From: a virus
Virus record (IMG/VR): IMGVR_UViG_3300034096_001618
Span: 1-64,000 of that record
Direction: 5' to 3' (one strand)
DNA: 64,000 bases
Shown here: positions 15,268-22,906 of the stretch, in pieces
Position numbering within the stretch: position 1 is the stretch's first letter
Layout: the number at the start of each line of letters is the position of its first letter
Notes under the pieces: generated by a model
Told to the model about the DNA's origin: nothing
The model's database searches: none
What the model saw: the letters and a program-made list of their open reading frames with translations, nothing else
Program-made: the position numbers and the translations under genes

Positions 15268-16038
15268 ATGTCGAAAATATTATCTCTATTCTCATTGACT
15301 CCAGAAAATGTTGGCGACATGGCGTGCAGTTGGGGCAACCAATACGAAAATTTCAAGATTTCAAATTTCGGAGAAGATCCACACAATTTGTATGGAATAA
15401 CTACAAAAAATGTAGTTTTTGGTCATATAAACGACCATAGAAGTGATTATGATCAATTTGATTTAATTGTAGTTGGAGGCGGCGGAATAATCAATAAATC
15501 ACACGAAGAAGGCATATGGCGAATAATCAATCAATCAAAAAAATGTATGATACGTTCTGTTGGTGTTAAAGACTGGGATTTTGCTCATAAGATAAGAGAC
15601 ATAATTGGTGACAATTTTACAATAAGACATGTAGTAGACGGTTTCACATATGAAGCTTGTCCTTCTTTAGTTTTTGTAGATAGATACAAAACAGTCCATG
15701 GAGTTAATAAGAAAATTAAAAAGACAGATGATATCCTTTTTGCAGTCCATCAAAATCATAAAAAAGAAATAGAAATTCTGCAAGAAAAAGGATTTAATTA
15801 TATTGTGAACAATTGTGAATTAGAATATGCCTTGCAAAAAATATCTTGCTGTAAAAAAATAGTAACATCTTCATACCATTTCTTATTATGGGCAAATGAA
15901 TTTAATTGTGATATTGAATTGTTTCAAAAAGATTCTGACAAACCTGTTTCAGAATTAGACAAAGACTCTGATATGCTGAAGTTTATAAACATTCCAATAA
16001 AATTTGAAATCATTGATATAAAAAAATATTTAAACTGA
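15268..16038 (+). CDS. Polysaccharide pyruvyltransferase-like protein
   Basis: A 256-residue protein with features of the pyruvyl transferase family: NVGDMACSWGN near the N-terminus, FDLIVVGGGGIINKS (about 71-85), WDFAHKIRDIIG, and a C-terminal KKIVTSSYHFLLWANEF (about 203-218), where the S-Y/R-H-F-x-x-x-W/G pattern matches the family's catalytic-domain end. These enzymes add ketal pyruvate to sugars or act as related glycosyl-phosphate enzymes. The protein is shorter than the usual 300-350 residues. It diverges from the acetyltransferase operon across a short AT-rich promoter region. Confidence 0.65.
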   Translation: MSKILSLFSLTPENVGDMACSWGNQYENFKISNFGEDPHNLYGITTKNVVFGHINDHRSDYDQFDLIVVGGGGIINKSHEEGIWRIINQSKKCMIRSVGVKDWDFAHKIRDIIGDNFTIRHVVDGFTYEACPSLVFVDRYKTVHGVNKKIKKTDDILFAVHQNHKKEIEILQEKGFNYIVNNCELEYALQKISCCKKIVTSSYHFLLWANEFNCDIELFQKDSDKPVSELDKDSDMLKFINIPIKFEIIDIKKYLN

Positions 16039-16164
16039 AACCATGGTGTTGAGTAAATCTTGTAATTTATATTCAGCAATCTTCACTAATGAATCATTGT
16101 CTCCATGACTTATTATAATTTTATCTTTTTTATCACCATTCCAATAAGTAAAATACAAGCAATT
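16030..16164 (-). pseudogene. Decayed fragment of a second GH130-like gene
   Basis: On the minus strand, about 44 codons without a start codon read ...KDKIIISHGDNDSLVKIAEYK... and end NTMVSV then stop. This closely matches the C-terminus of the GH130-like protein at 10583-11683 (KDKIIISYGDNDSCVKI, ending DIMVNV). An in-frame TGA bounds it upstream. It overlaps the 3' end of the pyruvyltransferase-like gene by 9 bases. It is the tail of a lost paralogue or imported relative and shows that the glycan cassette has been remodelled by deletion. Confidence 0.7.
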
Positions 16165-16223
16165 TCATTTTGTTTTCTAAAATATCTTGCCTGAAAACAA
16201 TAAATACAAGACAGGAGGCAGTG

Positions 16224-16658
16224 GTGAAAAAGAATCTCACATCAATTGAAATTCAAGATGATTTAATCAAATTGAACACATTTCTCGAAGAAACTAAACA
16301 AAAATGGGATGTAGAAAATCCACAGCCGAAATCATGGTTTGACAGAAATAAAGTTTATTTGGTTAAAACAACAACATTTCTTATTTCCTGTACTGATAAA
16401 TTAATTAATTTGGCTCAAACTTTTGCAGCAGCTGGGCCAAATAAAAAGATTGCTGTTTTAGCTATTACGGCGCAAATATTTGATTACATAGTTGCCAAAG
16501 CTTTTCCTATTTGGATTTCTCCATTTGTGCCAATGATTAAACAAATAGTCATTACGATTATCATTAGCAATCTGATTGAATTCATTGTTTCTAAATACAA
16601 AGATGGGTCATGGAATATGGAGAAAAAAAATGAGCCAACTGAACCAACAACAATCTGA
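16224..16658 (+). CDS. Small membrane protein, holin-like
   Basis: A 144-residue protein with a polar helical N-terminus (IEIQDDLIKLNTFLEETKQKW) and two or three hydrophobic segments (about residues 75-95, 98-112 and 114-128, including IVITIIISNLIEFIV), then a charged tail. GTG start, chosen because a perfect AGGAGG lies 5 bases upstream. It overlaps the subtilase start by 29 bases. Size, topology and the partner protease recall phage holins or secretion partners, but no holin family is clearly matched. Confidence 0.7.
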   Translation: MKKNLTSIEIQDDLIKLNTFLEETKQKWDVENPQPKSWFDRNKVYLVKTTTFLISCTDKLINLAQTFAAAGPNKKIAVLAITAQIFDYIVAKAFPIWISPFVPMIKQIVITIIISNLIEFIVSKYKDGSWNMEKKNEPTEPTTI

Positions 16659-17592
16659 TACAATTAGTCTTTTACCTTTTGTTCGTGAAGACATTGCAAC
16701 CATTCAAGATGTGAATCAAAAATCGGGATGGGAGATAACTGCATTTGATCTTCCTAAAGCATGGCAATACACACAAGGAGAAGGTGTGATTGTTGCTGTT
16801 TTAGATACTGGTTGTGATTTAGACCATGATGATCTTAAAGAAAATCTTCTTAAAGGTAAAAATTTTGTAAATCCTTCATTGCCCCCAGAAGATGACAATT
16901 CACATGGAAGCCATTGTACTGGAACAATATGTGCTTTGAATAATAATCATGGTATTGTTGGAGTTGCTCCAAAGACTAAGGTTATACCAGTCAAAGTTCT
17001 TGATGGTTCTGGATCTGGAAATCTTGAAGTAGTTGCAGAAGGCATTAGATGGGCTGCGGATCAAGGTGTTGATTTTATAGTTATGTCATTAGGCTCTCCA
17101 ACTCCAACGCCAGTAATTCATGAAGCAGTTAAATATGCTGCTGCAAAAGGTGTGATCACTTGGTGTGCTGCTGGCAATGCAGGTAAAACACGACAAGTTT
17201 TTTATCCAGCTGCATATCCAGAATGCATTGGTATTGGTGCAATAGATCAAAATTTGAATAGAGCAAATTTTAGTTGCACTGGTCCTGATTTAGACTTTAT
17301 GGCCCCGGGAGTAAAGATACTTAGCACTGTTCCAGATAATTGGTATGCATTTCTTTCTGGGACAAGTATGAGCAATCCTTTTGCTGTTGGAGTGGCGTGT
17401 CTTTTACTTTCGCACAAAAGAAAATATAACTTGCCTATAAATCTCAGAAATGCTCAAGATTATATAGACATGCTTAGAAACTATACCATTCCAACTAATG
17501 ATCCTAAATTCGCTGGTGAAAGGTTTTTAGAGGGATTTGGAATTATCGATCCACGCAAAGTCAATGAGTGGTTATCTCAACAAAATTCTTAA
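16630..17592 (+). CDS. Subtilisin-like (S8 family) serine protease
   Basis: A 320-residue subtilase with a complete triad: Asp in VLDTGCDLDH (about residue 59), His in NSHGSHCTGT (about 97), Ser in SGTSMSNPFA (about 248), plus the oxyanion Asn in AAGNAG. A short N-terminal segment precedes the catalytic domain; no signal peptide is visible, so it acts in the cytoplasm or is packaged or released on lysis. It overlaps the membrane protein gene upstream, whose product could help it reach the envelope. The start follows GGAG. Subtilases are uncommon in phages; the source may be a host gene. Confidence 0.9.
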   Translation: MSQLNQQQSDTISLLPFVREDIATIQDVNQKSGWEITAFDLPKAWQYTQGEGVIVAVLDTGCDLDHDDLKENLLKGKNFVNPSLPPEDDNSHGSHCTGTICALNNNHGIVGVAPKTKVIPVKVLDGSGSGNLEVVAEGIRWAADQGVDFIVMSLGSPTPTPVIHEAVKYAAAKGVITWCAAGNAGKTRQVFYPAAYPECIGIGAIDQNLNRANFSCTGPDLDFMAPGVKILSTVPDNWYAFLSGTSMSNPFAVGVACLLLSHKRKYNLPINLRNAQDYIDMLRNYTIPTNDPKFAGERFLEGFGIIDPRKVNEWLSQQNS

Positions 17593-17629
17593 CATTTTCT
17601 GTTACAAAAATTAAAAGCACAATAAGGTT

Positions 17630-18112
17630 TCAAATTTTATTTTTGATCAAATTAATCTTTTCTTTTAAGCAAGCTGCTTTTTCGTAGTCTTCAATTTTAA
17701 TTGCTTCTTGTAATTCAATATTTAAATTTTCAATTTCAGATGCATCGCTTAATTTGAAATTTTTAGGTTTCTTGCCAATATGTTTAAGTGAAATTTGGCA
17801 TCTAAGCAATAGATTTAATATTGTGTCTTTGAATGTATCGTAACATTTATCACATCCCAATCTCGACTTTTCAATTAAATCATCAAATGACGCATTACAT
17901 TGTTGACATTTTTTTGATTCCGTATGTTTTAAAGTTATATCTTCAATTATACTCATTAAAACATCAATATTGTATTCACTAGTTTTTTTTAATGCAGAAA
18001 AAGCACATTTGTCGCAAACATTAATTTGAGCGTAAACTCCATTATGTGCTGTGTTCACTTCATAACACTTTGAATTTGAACATGGTATATTCGTCAAAGG
18101 GCAGCGATCCAC
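17630..18112 (-). CDS. McsA-like zinc protein with UVR motif
   Basis: A 160-residue protein: four CxxC-type pairs or similar (CPLTNIPC, CDKC, CQQC, CDKC) in the first 95 residues, then a C-terminal UVR motif (EIENLNIELQEAIKIEDYEKAA, about 125-147). This is the layout of McsA, the activator of the protein-arginine kinase McsB that marks proteins for ClpCP, and of related UVR adaptors. No McsB is visible here. GTG start after AAGGAG, overlapping the end of the upstream gene. It might modulate a host Clp system or bind the host UvrB/C; both are inference. Confidence 0.65.
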   Translation of the reverse strand: MDRCPLTNIPCSNSKCYEVNTAHNGVYAQINVCDKCAFSALKKTSEYNIDVLMSIIEDITLKHTESKKCQQCNASFDDLIEKSRLGCDKCYDTFKDTILNLLLRCQISLKHIGKKPKNFKLSDASEIENLNIELQEAIKIEDYEKAACLKEKINLIKNKI

Positions 18113-18116
18113 AGCC

Positions 18117-18650
18117 TCACTCCTTTTTTCTATTGATTAATCCTAAACTATCATGAAACTCTTTAATTTTTCTAACTAATATTTTTTTCTCATCATTGGT
18201 AATTTCACTGCTAAATTCTACCAACATTTTATCAATAAAATCTTCATATTTCAAGGCAAAATTTTTCCTTATTTTCAACAATTCATTGTAATACGCTTCT
18301 ACATCTTCTTTTTTGGTAAGATTCTCGTCTTTACTTTTATATTCTTGATTATTGAATTTATTTATTTCTTCTTGCCAAATAGATTGCAGTCTTAATGATT
18401 CATGACTTAATTGATTTGAAAAAGATAAAATAAATACTTTTTTTTCAATTTCTGTAAGCAAAGAAAAACTTTTAGATTCCTTTGTCTTCTTGTCATAAAT
18501 TATAATTTTCCCCCAATATTCTTTATCAAATAAAGATTCTGCGTGCTTCTTATGAAAAATAATTGATTTTTTATAAGTTTCATGAGACTTTGGTTTTTCT
18601 GGTTCATTAAAAAATGAAAAAATCAATAAAACACCAAATAAGAATTTCAT
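18117..18650 (-). CDS. Exported or membrane-anchored helical protein
   Basis: A 177-residue protein with a short hydrophobic N-terminus (MKFLFGVLLIFSFFNEP) and a charged, helical body (EEINKFNNQEYKSKDENLTK; MLVEFSSEITNDEKK). It has AGGGTG before ATG, 7 bases after the upstream stop. Part of a three-gene leftward unit with a tail-like protein and the McsA-like protein. No family recognised. Confidence 0.7.
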   Translation of the reverse strand: MKFLFGVLLIFSFFNEPEKPKSHETYKKSIIFHKKHAESLFDKEYWGKIIIYDKKTKESKSFSLLTEIEKKVFILSFSNQLSHESLRLQSIWQEEINKFNNQEYKSKDENLTKKEDVEAYYNELLKIRKNFALKYEDFIDKMLVEFSSEITNDEKKILVRKIKEFHDSLGLINRKKE

Positions 18651-18657
18651 GGCACCC

Positions 18658-19491
18658 TTATGGAGAAATGGCTTGGCCTCGCATTCTCACAGTAAAACCA
18701 TCAATCTCTATAGGAATGGAATTTTTAGGAACAATTCTTTTTATCCATACAGGAATAACATCTAATGCCCTAAAGGTTCCAAGAGAGTAGCTACTGTTAG
18801 AAAAAACAACATTGGCTGGAGGAGTGGTTTCAAAATCAATTAATTCTGCTTCACGGTTTATTGGTCCGCCATTAACACTTTTAATGAAAGAAATTAATGG
18901 TACTCCTCCAGTATATGTTAAATTATTTACATTTAAAGAAATTGTTTCATGATATCTACTGCTTGCATCGCCAACGAAGTTAATTTCAAAGGTTAATATG
19001 TCTGTTCCAGAGTCATATGTCGCAGAAACTGTGACATCTTCAAGATAAGTAATTGCTCTAATGGCAGTTTGAAAATTACTTGCAAAAGTTGCAACGGAAG
19101 AATTATAATTAAATGTAAAATTGTGAACACTTGTATCTTCGTATGCAAATGTTATTGACCCGCCAGTACAGGTATTGAAATTTGTAATATTTATATATTG
19201 CCTATCATTTTGCACTTGGTATCCAAGATAAGCATAAACATTACTTTCAATATTTGTAGTGGAAATATAAATAGATGTACTATAAAGATTTTCAGTTGAA
19301 CTATCATTTGATATATAAATGCATCTATAATCAGTCATTCCATTAATTGATTGTTCGCTGGTGACTGTGTCGAATAATTGATTGTTCAAAATTTGATGAA
19401 CAGATGGACTACCTCCTAATGATAAGTCAGGAATGAGATTAGCTGCTCCACCTGAGTATAGATATGTTATATCACCGTAGCCTATTGTCAT
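18658..19491 (-). CDS. Putative tail-fibre or virion surface protein
   Basis: A 277-residue protein rich in Thr, Ser, Asn and Tyr, predicted all-beta (YSTSIYISTTNIESNVYAY; GGSITFAYEDTSVHNFTF; NVNNLTYTGGVPLISFI), ending in a compact EIDGFTVRMRGQAISP. This composition is typical of phage baseplate or fibre proteins; no enzymatic motif. A GCATATATAA promoter-like element lies 30 bases upstream. First gene of its leftward unit. Confidence 0.7.
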   Translation of the reverse strand: MTIGYGDITYLYSGGAANLIPDLSLGGSPSVHQILNNQLFDTVTSEQSINGMTDYRCIYISNDSSTENLYSTSIYISTTNIESNVYAYLGYQVQNDRQYINITNFNTCTGGSITFAYEDTSVHNFTFNYNSSVATFASNFQTAIRAITYLEDVTVSATYDSGTDILTFEINFVGDASSRYHETISLNVNNLTYTGGVPLISFIKSVNGGPINREAELIDFETTPPANVVFSNSSYSLGTFRALDVIPVWIKRIVPKNSIPIEIDGFTVRMRGQAISP

Positions 19492-19520
19492 CTATCCCTC
19501 ACTTTGAGTATTGTCTGTTT

Positions 19521-19530
19521 TTATATATGC
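19521..19530 (-). promoter_or_regulatory. TATATA late-promoter-like element (GCATATATAA)
   Basis: Same decamer as at 8061-8070, at the same distance (30 bases) from the start codon of the putative surface protein. Confidence 0.5.
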
Positions 19531-19642
19531 TTTAATCCAGAAAACCCCGACTTTTTCAGGGTTATGATAAAGTGAAATCATATTAGCTCAGTTAGATTAG
19601 AGAAAAAAATATTTTTTAATCAAAAGTGGTTGTTTTGTTTTG

Positions 19643-19650
19643 AATATATG
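19643..19650 (+). promoter_or_regulatory. TATATA late-promoter-like element
   Basis: AATATATG lies 40 bases before the ATG at 19690 and would start the amidoligase operon transcript if that is the true start codon. Confidence 0.3.
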
Positions 19651-19689
19651 CTTAAAATTTCTTGCCACATAAAATGGAAATTATTTTAT

Positions 19690-20517
19690 ATGCAGGCCGA
19701 CAACAACAATTTGCCCAGAGTTGATTCGCAAAAATCCAAGCGAATCAATAAGAAGCGTGTTGTTTGGCAAGATGTGAGCAACAAAACAAAAATCCTTCAA
19801 GTTTATAATAAAGGATTGGAATATTGTTTACTTTCAAGTAATTACGAGCAATGTCATCAGTTTGTTTGGTGCAAAGATTTTTTGCATGATGTTGTCCAGT
19901 CTTCTCTTCATAATAAAAAGTTTGAAATTTATAAATTCAATTATGATCCAACGCATGATCCAAATCCGTGTATAAGGGAAATTAGAATTGCTGTTGCCAA
20001 TAGTTGTGATGCTAAACTTGGCAAAAAGATTTTATCTTGTGTTGATTTTATTAATCAAATTGAATTAAAATTGAATATTCCACTGACCAAAGTACGCATT
20101 TGTTTGAATCCATTAGAATGTTATAAAAAATCAGGGGTTTTTATATTTCAAGGCAATAAAAGGTGGATTAATTCACCACCGATGTTGTCTCTTTTCAGCT
20201 TGCTTATTAGAGTTGGTTTTTCACATTCAAAAGGACAAGAATATCAAAAAACTATTCGCTCTTTAAAAAATGGTTTTTTCAAACCATATCAAAAAAAAGA
20301 TGCTCGTTGGATTAATGAAATTGAACCAGCTTTACATAAAATAATCAGAATCGGTGATCGCAAAATATTTTATAAGGACATTAAACTTAATTATCCAGCT
20401 TCCATTAACATTGACGCAATGCATAATAGAATGGGAATCGTTGGTTTCGCCTGTGATCTTATAGCTAAGAATGCTGGTCAATCAGTAACGATGCCTTATT
20501 GGCACTTGATCAAGTAA
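19690..20517 (+). CDS. Unknown protein in amidoligase operon
   Basis: A 275-residue protein from the ATG at 19690 (MQADNNNLPRVDSQ); the frame is open upstream to 19630 but that part looks non-coding and no start has a good ribosome site. Visible segments: KRINKKRVVWQDVSNK, EIRIAVANSCDAKLGKKI, VRICLNPLECYKKSG, MLSLFSLLIRVGFSHSK, and a Cys/His content that does not form a clear zinc site. No family recognised. It is 18 bases upstream of the GCS-like amidoligase, so a role in the same pathway, perhaps as substrate-binding or partner enzyme, is possible. Confidence 0.65.
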   Translation: MQADNNNLPRVDSQKSKRINKKRVVWQDVSNKTKILQVYNKGLEYCLLSSNYEQCHQFVWCKDFLHDVVQSSLHNKKFEIYKFNYDPTHDPNPCIREIRIAVANSCDAKLGKKILSCVDFINQIELKLNIPLTKVRICLNPLECYKKSGVFIFQGNKRWINSPPMLSLFSLLIRVGFSHSKGQEYQKTIRSLKNGFFKPYQKKDARWINEIEPALHKIIRIGDRKIFYKDIKLNYPASINIDAMHNRMGIVGFACDLIAKNAGQSVTMPYWHLIK

Positions 20518-20535
20518 TTTTTCTATGGAGGCTCT

Positions 20536-21453
20536 ATGAATTTTACATTTGGCAGCGATCCTGAATTCATGATTTCTCGTTGGGACGAATTGCAAAGTGC
20601 TATTCCCTTGCTTCCTAAAAAAGAACAAGCACTTATTAGAAATGGCAGTAAATTTTATTACGACAATGTTCTTGCTGAAATTGCTGTTAAGCCAGCATCT
20701 TCAAAAGAAGATCTTCAGAAAAATATAGAAAACTCTTTGCAACAACTTTGTAAATTAATTAAGCCAGCAAGATTCATTATTCAAGCTTCTGCCAAATATC
20801 CATCTAAGCAACTAAATGATAAAGATGCTAAAATTGCTGGATGTAATCCAGAATGGAACGCTTATACTTTGCGTTGTGTATTGCCACCTGAAGAAATAAT
20901 TTCAAAAACCCCTTTCCGAACAGCAGGTGGACATATTCATATAGGTGCAGAAGGTCTCAACGACCCAATTAAAGCATTTGATGTCATTAGAATGATGGAT
21001 CTTTTTATAGGCATACCTTCTATATTCTTGGATACTGACGAAACATCAAAAGAACGAAGAAAAATATATGGTCATGCTGGAAGCCATCGGATGACTGATT
21101 ATGGTTTTGAATATCGTTCGTTGGGTAATTTTTGGTATGGATCTCCAGAATATGTTTCGTTAATCTATGATCTTACGAATTTCGTTCTTGAATTCGTCTC
21201 TGCCGACAACCACAAGAAGTTTTGGACAATCAATGAAAAGCTTCTACAAAGTAGTGATCCGAGCCGTGCTTACAATTGCATTGGATATGATGCTAAATCA
21301 CTTTGCAAGACGATTGATTCTTGCGACAAGAAACAAGCTTCCAAATTCATGATGTTCATTACAAATTATTTACCTAAAAACCTAGTAGAAAAGATTGAGC
21401 AACTATCTGACAAACCTTTGCCAGATCCATATGATGCTTGGAACCTTGCATGA
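20536..21453 (+). CDS. Phage COOH-NH2 ligase (GCS-like amidoligase, phiEco32 type 2)
   Basis: A 305-residue protein of the glutamate-cysteine ligase/glutamine synthetase-like fold. Markers: FTFGSDPEFMIS at the N-terminus (nucleotide/metal Glu), NVLAEIAVKPASS, TAGGHIHIGAEG (about residue 133, conserved His pair), and GFEYRSLGNFWYG (about 192). The family makes amide bonds between carboxylates and amines using ATP and was predicted to modify peptides or cell-wall material in phage infection. Excellent GGAGG site. It overlaps the hydrolase start by ATGA. A class II glutamine amidotransferase, which could supply ammonia, lies far away at 61579. Substrate unknown. Confidence 0.85.
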   Translation: MNFTFGSDPEFMISRWDELQSAIPLLPKKEQALIRNGSKFYYDNVLAEIAVKPASSKEDLQKNIENSLQQLCKLIKPARFIIQASAKYPSKQLNDKDAKIAGCNPEWNAYTLRCVLPPEEIISKTPFRTAGGHIHIGAEGLNDPIKAFDVIRMMDLFIGIPSIFLDTDETSKERRKIYGHAGSHRMTDYGFEYRSLGNFWYGSPEYVSLIYDLTNFVLEFVSADNHKKFWTINEKLLQSSDPSRAYNCIGYDAKSLCKTIDSCDKKQASKFMMFITNYLPKNLVEKIEQLSDKPLPDPYDAWNLA

Positions 21454-22082
21454 TGTTTGACTATAATTGTATAATAAGTCATTCTAAATTGACTAAAGAT
21501 AAGCCAACACATGCAGTGATTTTATTAGCTGGCAGAGGATTTTCTAACAAATATATGTTTGACATTTTCAATAGTCTTCATGATATTTGTAATGTCATCA
21601 TATTTTCAATAGAACCAGAAAATGAATGGTATCCAATTCCAAACGGCTTTTCTGATCAAGAAAACGCCGTTGTTGGGTTGAAACAAAATATCCCAATTTT
21701 GCGTGAATATGTCAAAAATCTACTCGATGAAAATAAGATAGAATTAAATAATACTATTTTAGTGGGATTTTCAGCAGGTGCAGTTGTGGCGCTAGAATTA
21801 GCAACACGATTTCAAGATAATTATAATCTTGTTGTATGTCACAGCGGAGCGATTCTTTGTCCTGATAAATTAACAAAATGCACGATATCAACAAATATTT
21901 TATTGTTTCATAACGAAGATGATGTTTGCTTTAGTTGGAATGAAAGGTATTTACCAATGCGTGATGCGTTGATTGCCAATAAATACAATGTCATTACCGA
22001 AGAAAAATCATTAGGTGGACATTTGATGTGCAAAAATGAAATTGATCTTGTGGTTAAAATTATTCACCAAGTTGTCGCCTGA
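21450..22082 (+). CDS. Alpha/beta-hydrolase, esterase/phospholipase type
   Basis: A 210-residue alpha/beta-hydrolase of the carboxylesterase/phospholipase-like group. Nucleophile elbow VGFSAGAVVAL (about residue 110), acid region FHNEDDVCFSW (about 155) and catalytic His in SLGGHLMC (about 190) are all present; HAVILLAGRGFSN holds the oxyanion region. The start overlaps the amidoligase stop (ATGA), so the two are translationally coupled. A hydrolase coupled to an amide-bond former suggests making or trimming of one conjugate, or processing of an acyl substrate. Confidence 0.8.
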   Translation: MMFDYNCIISHSKLTKDKPTHAVILLAGRGFSNKYMFDIFNSLHDICNVIIFSIEPENEWYPIPNGFSDQENAVVGLKQNIPILREYVKNLLDENKIELNNTILVGFSAGAVVALELATRFQDNYNLVVCHSGAILCPDKLTKCTISTNILLFHNEDDVCFSWNERYLPMRDALIANKYNVITEEKSLGGHLMCKNEIDLVVKIIHQVVA

Positions 22083-22764
22083 TTCTGCGGCAATCTTCTC
22101 GTATGTCAATTTTTCTACAATTGCGACACATCCATAAAAAACCATGTTCACGAAACGCATTGACTTCTAAAATAAGTCTTGTTCTATTAATTGAATAACG
22201 ACAATTACACTTTTTGCATATTGTTTTTATAATCCCCTTTATTTTTTTAGGCTTAGGAACTTTACCTTTAACTTTATGAACTTTCCTAGAAAATTTGTTT
22301 TTAAAATAGAATGTTTTTAATTCTTCTGGCATTGGAGGGATTGGAAATTGACTGCCTTTAATCCATTGATATTTAGTTCCATCTAGATGCGTACTTGGCG
22401 GAACAACAGATTGATGCAAATTACCACGAAATTCAATTCCATCAAAAACGAATCTCGTTAATTCTGGATCAGGGCTTAGGAAAAGATTATGAATTGATTT
22501 TGCACTACGAAACATTGGTCTGGGAAATCCATCAATCATTCTTTCCAATAAATCATTGGCCTGTTCAGAATCTCCTTCAACATCAACAATCTCACCCAGA
22601 AGTATTCCCATGTTGTATTCTTCTGTTAAAAAACAAGACCTCCATCTTTCCACGCTCCAATCTTTATTCCAATTACTGGATATTGGACACTTACTGTTTA
22701 AGTGTACAGCTATGGGCTTGAAACCAATTTTTACATACCCATCGAAATATTGAATTAGTTTCAT
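22060..22764 (-). CDS. Prim-pol (archaeo-eukaryotic primase) domain protein with zinc ribbon
   Basis: A 234-residue protein with the N-terminal fold of bifunctional primase/polymerases: KPIAVHLNSKCPISSNW (about 16-32), GILLGEIVDVEGDSE (catalytic acids D60/E62 region), SAKSIHNLFLS (motif with His), FDGIEFRGNLHQSVVPPSTH (about 127-146). The C-terminus has a zinc ribbon (CKKCNC and CRNC). It lacks an adjacent helicase domain. A role in priming or recombination-linked DNA synthesis is expected. It overlaps the convergent hydrolase gene by 23 bases. Confidence 0.75.
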   Translation of the reverse strand: MKLIQYFDGYVKIGFKPIAVHLNSKCPISSNWNKDWSVERWRSCFLTEEYNMGILLGEIVDVEGDSEQANDLLERMIDGFPRPMFRSAKSIHNLFLSPDPELTRFVFDGIEFRGNLHQSVVPPSTHLDGTKYQWIKGSQFPIPPMPEELKTFYFKNKFSRKVHKVKGKVPKPKKIKGIIKTICKKCNCRYSINRTRLILEVNAFREHGFLWMCRNCRKIDIREDCRRIRRQLGE

Positions 22765-22886
22765 GTGTAAAGCTCTTGTAGTGCCTGAACCATGTCCTTA
22801 AAAGTCATACGTTCGACAGTTGTTTCATTCTTGCGTGCCCATTCTATTAACCTTATAAGCAGTTCTTGTCTGCTTTTTACTATACT
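22761..22886 (-). CDS. Possible short ORF coupled to the prim-pol gene
   Basis: A minus-strand frame of roughly 40 codons reads SRQELLIRLIEWARKNE then MTFKDMVQALQELYT and stops inside the prim-pol start (ATGA). It looks protein-like and helical but has no ATG near its beginning; the 5' end given here is approximate. If real it would use a rare start or begin at the internal ATG near 22805. Confidence 0.3.
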   Translation of the reverse strand, partial: SIVKSRQELLIRLIEWARKNETTVERMTFKDMVQALQELYT

Positions 22887-22906
22887 GGAATTAAGAGGAA
22901 CCAACA

